DNA of 64,000 bases from Chryseobacterium scophthalmum. Lineage in GTDB: Bacteria > Bacteroidota > Bacteroidia > Flavobacteriales > Weeksellaceae. The position numbers were made by a program, and so were the translations under genes. Shown here piece by piece: positions 61,489-64,000 of the stretch. The stretch spans positions 744,001-808,000 of the forward strand of contig NZ_FSRQ01000002.1 in NCBI RefSeq assembly GCF_900143185.1. The letters run 5' to 3'. The first letter of the stretch is position 1, and each line of letters opens with the position of its first letter. Under the pieces are notes generated by a model that was given only the letters and a program-made list of their open reading frames with translations, searched no databases and was not told where the DNA came from.

Positions 61489-62244
61489 TTAAGTGGTTAT
61501 TGTTTTTTCTAAAATCTCAATATTTTTCACAATATCATTGCTTTCGCACTTTTTCAATTCCTTAGCTAAGGTTGAGGAAAGTAATTTTGGATTTAAAATC
61601 TGTGAAGCAACTTTTGCAGCAGCGTAGTCTACAATATTAATAACCGATTCTTTTAAAAAATTCGGAGTGTTGGACGAAATTACCGCCGTTGCCCAGGAAG
61701 TGTCTCTTGCTTTTGAAATAGCAAAATCTAAAACTGCATTGTCTTTTCCGTTTGAAAGTTTGTCTATGAGATTGATCGGATAACAGATTTTATTTAAAGA
61801 ATCCTGAACATTCTGGTTGATCGAAGCAATAACCGAATTGATATTTTCAAAATCTTTTTTCAGTGGATTGATTTTTCGATACGGCATAATCGATGCTGCG
61901 GAAATTCCCAAATCTAAATTGATATGCGCATTCATACCAAGGAAAATATGCTGAAGAATCAGAAGGTCTTTATTTTTTGCGGCTTCAAAAGCTAAATACC
62001 AAGAATTTGTACATTTCTTTCCTTTGTTATAGTTTTCCCATGCGTTTAAATATCTTGTTGCAAAAGCGATGTCAAGCAAAGTCATTCTCGGATTGTCTTC
62101 AAATTTTTTCTGTTGAATTCCTTTCAAAACCTGTGCGGTCATAATTTTGTAAGTGCACGCAAAATATCCTAAAGGACTTTTGTTTGCTTTGCTCCAGAGA
62201 ATAATTTCGTCTAATTTTTTTAAGACTTCTTCGATGGTTTTCAT
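61489..62244 (-). CDS. DUF5995 family protein
   Basis: 251 residues, no signal peptide. The conserved block RMTLLDIAFATRYLNAWENY, W-Y-L-A-F-E-A-A and LQHIFLGMNAHINLDLGISAA with the MNAHINLDLG motif is the mark of DUF5995; His and Asp in this motif may form a metal site. Function unknown. The following gene on the same strand encodes a three-TM protein 10 bp away. Confidence 0.85.
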   Translation of the reverse strand: MKTIEEVLKKLDEIILWSKANKSPLGYFACTYKIMTAQVLKGIQQKKFEDNPRMTLLDIAFATRYLNAWENYNKGKKCTNSWYLAFEAAKNKDLLILQHIFLGMNAHINLDLGISAASIMPYRKINPLKKDFENINSVIASINQNVQDSLNKICYPINLIDKLSNGKDNAVLDFAISKARDTSWATAVISSNTPNFLKESVINIVDYAAAKVASQILNPKLLSSTLAKELKKCESNDIVKNIEILEKTITT

Positions 62245-62271
62245 ATCAGATTAGTTTTAATTAAAGATAAG

Positions 62272-62297
62272 AAAAAACCTCGCAGATTTGCGAGGTT
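62272..62297 (-). terminator. Terminator of the YCII-domain gene
   Basis: Perfect 9-bp stem AACCTCGCA/TGCGAGGTT around GATT (62276-62297) with an A-run at 62272-62277 that is the T-run of minus-strand transcripts. Confidence 0.88.
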
Positions 62298-62303
62298 AGT
62301 ATT

Positions 62304-62813
62304 TTAAGGATTCTCTTTCGAAATTTCATCATGATGTTTCAAATACAAAGGCAGCGCTGCAGAGCCATACCAAGAGAATATGTCATAACTGAAAATTCCG
62401 GCCGCAACGGCGGGATCGGTTTTTACCCAAGATTCGGCTTCTTCTTTTGACTTGGTGTTGAAGATAAACATTCCGCGGTAATTTTCTTTATTCTTTTCTA
62501 AGAACGGTCCGGCAACGATGATTTTACCTTCTTTAGCTAGTTTGCCGATGTTTTCCATATGACCTTTCATTAATTCTGCTTTTTTCTCTTTATCATCAAT
62601 TTTTGCAGAGCCGGTTGTCAACATTACGATGGTGTAAGCTTTCATACCATATTTATCTGCTCCTAAAGAATCTGCCAGTTTTTGGTTGAAACCTATTTTT
62701 GAAACACCAGAAGTTCCATCTTTTCCGGGTTTTCCATCTTCACCTTTTGTATAGATAAAACAAGAAGTGAAAGAAAAAGAAATTGCTATAAGTAGAAATA
62801 AATTTTTCATCAT
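62304..62813 (-). CDS. YciI/YCII-domain lipoprotein
   Basis: 169 residues. Lipobox F-T-S-C (Cys18), a short collagen-like stretch GEDGKPGKDGTSG, then a YCII-type domain (about 57-155: YTIVMLTTGSAK, HMENIGKLAKEGKIIVAGPFL, ESWVKTDPAVAAGIFSYDIF) of the dimeric alpha/beta fold. YCII proteins are often small enzymes or ligand binders; an exported lipoprotein form is unusual. Two ATGs (62813, 62810) are possible. Confidence 0.85.
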   Translation of the reverse strand: MMKNLFLLIAISFSFTSCFIYTKGEDGKPGKDGTSGVSKIGFNQKLADSLGADKYGMKAYTIVMLTTGSAKIDDKEKKAELMKGHMENIGKLAKEGKIIVAGPFLEKNKENYRGMFIFNTKSKEEAESWVKTDPAVAAGIFSYDIFSWYGSAALPLYLKHHDEISKENP

Positions 62814-62824
62814 ATTAAATGTTT

Positions 62825-63994
62825 TTAATCTTTAATCCTCAAAAACTCTTTTGCTAATTCAATCATTTTAGGGTCACCAGTGTATTTTCCATGTTCATCA
62901 GAAAGTTTTACGGTAGGAATCCATTCGTTGTTGAGAGATTGTACGCCGATAAGTTTCATGACGATATTCATTGGTTTTAAACCGACATCATTCGTAAGGT
63001 TGGTCCCTATACCAAAAGAAACTCCGATTTTTCCTTTACAGTAATTGGTGATCTCTTCTACTTTTTCAAGATTTAAAGCATCAGAAAAAATAATATATTT
63101 AAATAAAGGATTAATTCCGTGTCGTTTGTAATGGGCAATGGTTTTGTCGGCAAATTCTAGCGGATCACCACTGTCGTGACGAACTCCGTCGAAAAGTTTT
63201 GCAAATTTTTTATCGAATTGCTGGAAGAAAACATCAGTGGTATAAGTATCTGAAAGAGCGACTCCCAAATCCCCACGATAAACATCAACCCAATGTTCAA
63301 GGGCTAATTCGTTGGCCATTTTAAATCCAAACTCGGCTCCGTGAAACATAAACCATTCGTGAGCATGGGTTCCAATTGGTTTTACGCCGTATTTCATGGC
63401 GAAATGTACGTTGGAGCTTCCTATAAATGTAGAGTCTTTTTTCTGGGTTAAAGCTTCCATTACTAAATTTTGTACCTTATAAGAATGTCTTCTTCTTGTA
63501 CCAAATTCTGCGAAGTTAACTCCCAGCTTGTTTAGCGAATCTGCTTTTTCCAGCGTTTTTGCCATTACGATTTCGTTAGAATCTCTTTCCATGTGATTCA
63601 TTTCGTAATGCAATTCGCTAATCAAAGCTAGTAAGGGAACTTCCCAAAGAATGGTTCGGTACCAAAGTCCTTCAACAGTAACCGATAGATCATTTCCTGT
63701 TTGTACAATTTTTACTTCAGATGGATCGTAATGATAGCCTTCTAGAAAATCAAGATAAGGTAAGTTTAAATAAGGACAGGTTTTAGCTAAAAACTTTTTC
63801 TCATCTTTAGTCAGTTTGAGCTCTGCCATTTTGTTGACAGTTTCTCTTAAAGCGTGATCAAAACCTTCAGGAAAATGATGTTTCCCACGATTGATAAATT
63901 CGTATTTTACAGTTTGACTTGGGAAAAGTTTTACCACCGCATTTTGCATGGTAATTTTATAAAAATCGTTGTCTAGAATTGAGTTAAACGTCAT
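62825..63994 (-). CDS. pncB: Nicotinate phosphoribosyltransferase
   Basis: Makes nicotinate mononucleotide from nicotinate and PRPP in NAD salvage. 389 residues. Visible: N-terminal LDNDFYKITMQNAVVKLFP, EFGTRRRHSYKVQNLV, the region around the catalytic His in PIGTHAHEWFMFHGAEF, and the C-terminal RHDSGDPLEFADKTI and SFGIGTNLTND phosphate-binding loop. Complete within the window (ATG at 63994). Located 11 bp upstream of the YCII lipoprotein gene, hence probably one operon. Confidence 0.96.
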   Translation of the reverse strand: MTFNSILDNDFYKITMQNAVVKLFPSQTVKYEFINRGKHHFPEGFDHALRETVNKMAELKLTKDEKKFLAKTCPYLNLPYLDFLEGYHYDPSEVKIVQTGNDLSVTVEGLWYRTILWEVPLLALISELHYEMNHMERDSNEIVMAKTLEKADSLNKLGVNFAEFGTRRRHSYKVQNLVMEALTQKKDSTFIGSSNVHFAMKYGVKPIGTHAHEWFMFHGAEFGFKMANELALEHWVDVYRGDLGVALSDTYTTDVFFQQFDKKFAKLFDGVRHDSGDPLEFADKTIAHYKRHGINPLFKYIIFSDALNLEKVEEITNYCKGKIGVSFGIGTNLTNDVGLKPMNIVMKLIGVQSLNNEWIPTVKLSDEHGKYTGDPKMIELAKEFLRIKD

Positions 63995-64000
63995 ATGTTG

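Overview
The window is typical Bacteroidota, most likely a Chryseobacterium-like member of the Flavobacteriia. The evidence is three SusC/SusD pairs, promoters of the TTG-N19/20-TAnnTTTG type with almost no Shine-Dalgarno signals, low GC, bacillithiol synthesis (BshC), a GYDIA-type GHMP kinase, a type Porin_10 outer-membrane protein and the family-specific short intergenic palindromes. Assignments to families come from reading the proteins by eye; no database search was possible.

Layout. 1-4.2 kb: 3' part of nusA and infB, closed by a strong terminator. 4.3-14.8 kb: two SusC/SusD loci whose SusC genes share nearly the same promoter, leader and signal peptide. 14.8-24.4 kb: a secreted protein of unknown role, a putative porin, bshC, a LysM/periplasmic-binding fusion, fabD, a GHMP kinase and pckA. 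24.5-27.7 kb: a membrane-embedded AraC regulator divergent from a secreted surface protein, then aroQ. 27.8-32.5 kb: a SAM-I riboswitch with a readable antiterminator/terminator switch in front of a third SusC/SusD pair, whose SusD gene carries a frameshift exactly at a TTTAAAG heptamer. 32.6-41.2 kb: a metal island consisting of a Fur-family regulator, a Zn/Cd-type P-ATPase with a 7-1-7 palindrome in its promoter, two paralogous CX9CX3C mini-proteins, a YHS lipoprotein, SCO, exported superoxide dismutase, MbnP, the dihaem enzyme MbnH and a CxxCxC outer-membrane barrel, separated by several dispersed palindromic repeats. 41.3-43.2 kb: an Fsr-like exporter with its FadR/GntR regulator and two copies of a matching operator. 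43.3-47.4 kb: two identical tRNA-Glu genes behind rpsT, a small protein with a structured leader, a cation/proton antiporter, a lipoprotein and a third, different tRNA-Glu. 47.4-64 kb: mainly housekeeping (amidase, LptD, RidA, DegP, TrhO, 5-FTHF cyclo-ligase, SpoU methyltransferase, RmuC, PncB) with several uncharacterised membrane or lipoproteins.

How the parts work together. The SusCD pairs are TonB-driven importers; the third is probably induced when S-adenosylmethionine is low. The metal island reads as a copper and metal handling unit of the cell envelope: ATPase for cytoplasmic efflux, SCO and YHS for periplasmic metal delivery, MbnP/MbnH plus barrel for extracellular or outer-membrane copper binding, and two Cys-motif mini-proteins of unknown role. 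This island and the riboswitch-controlled SusCD locus are the two places most likely to hold undescribed biology.
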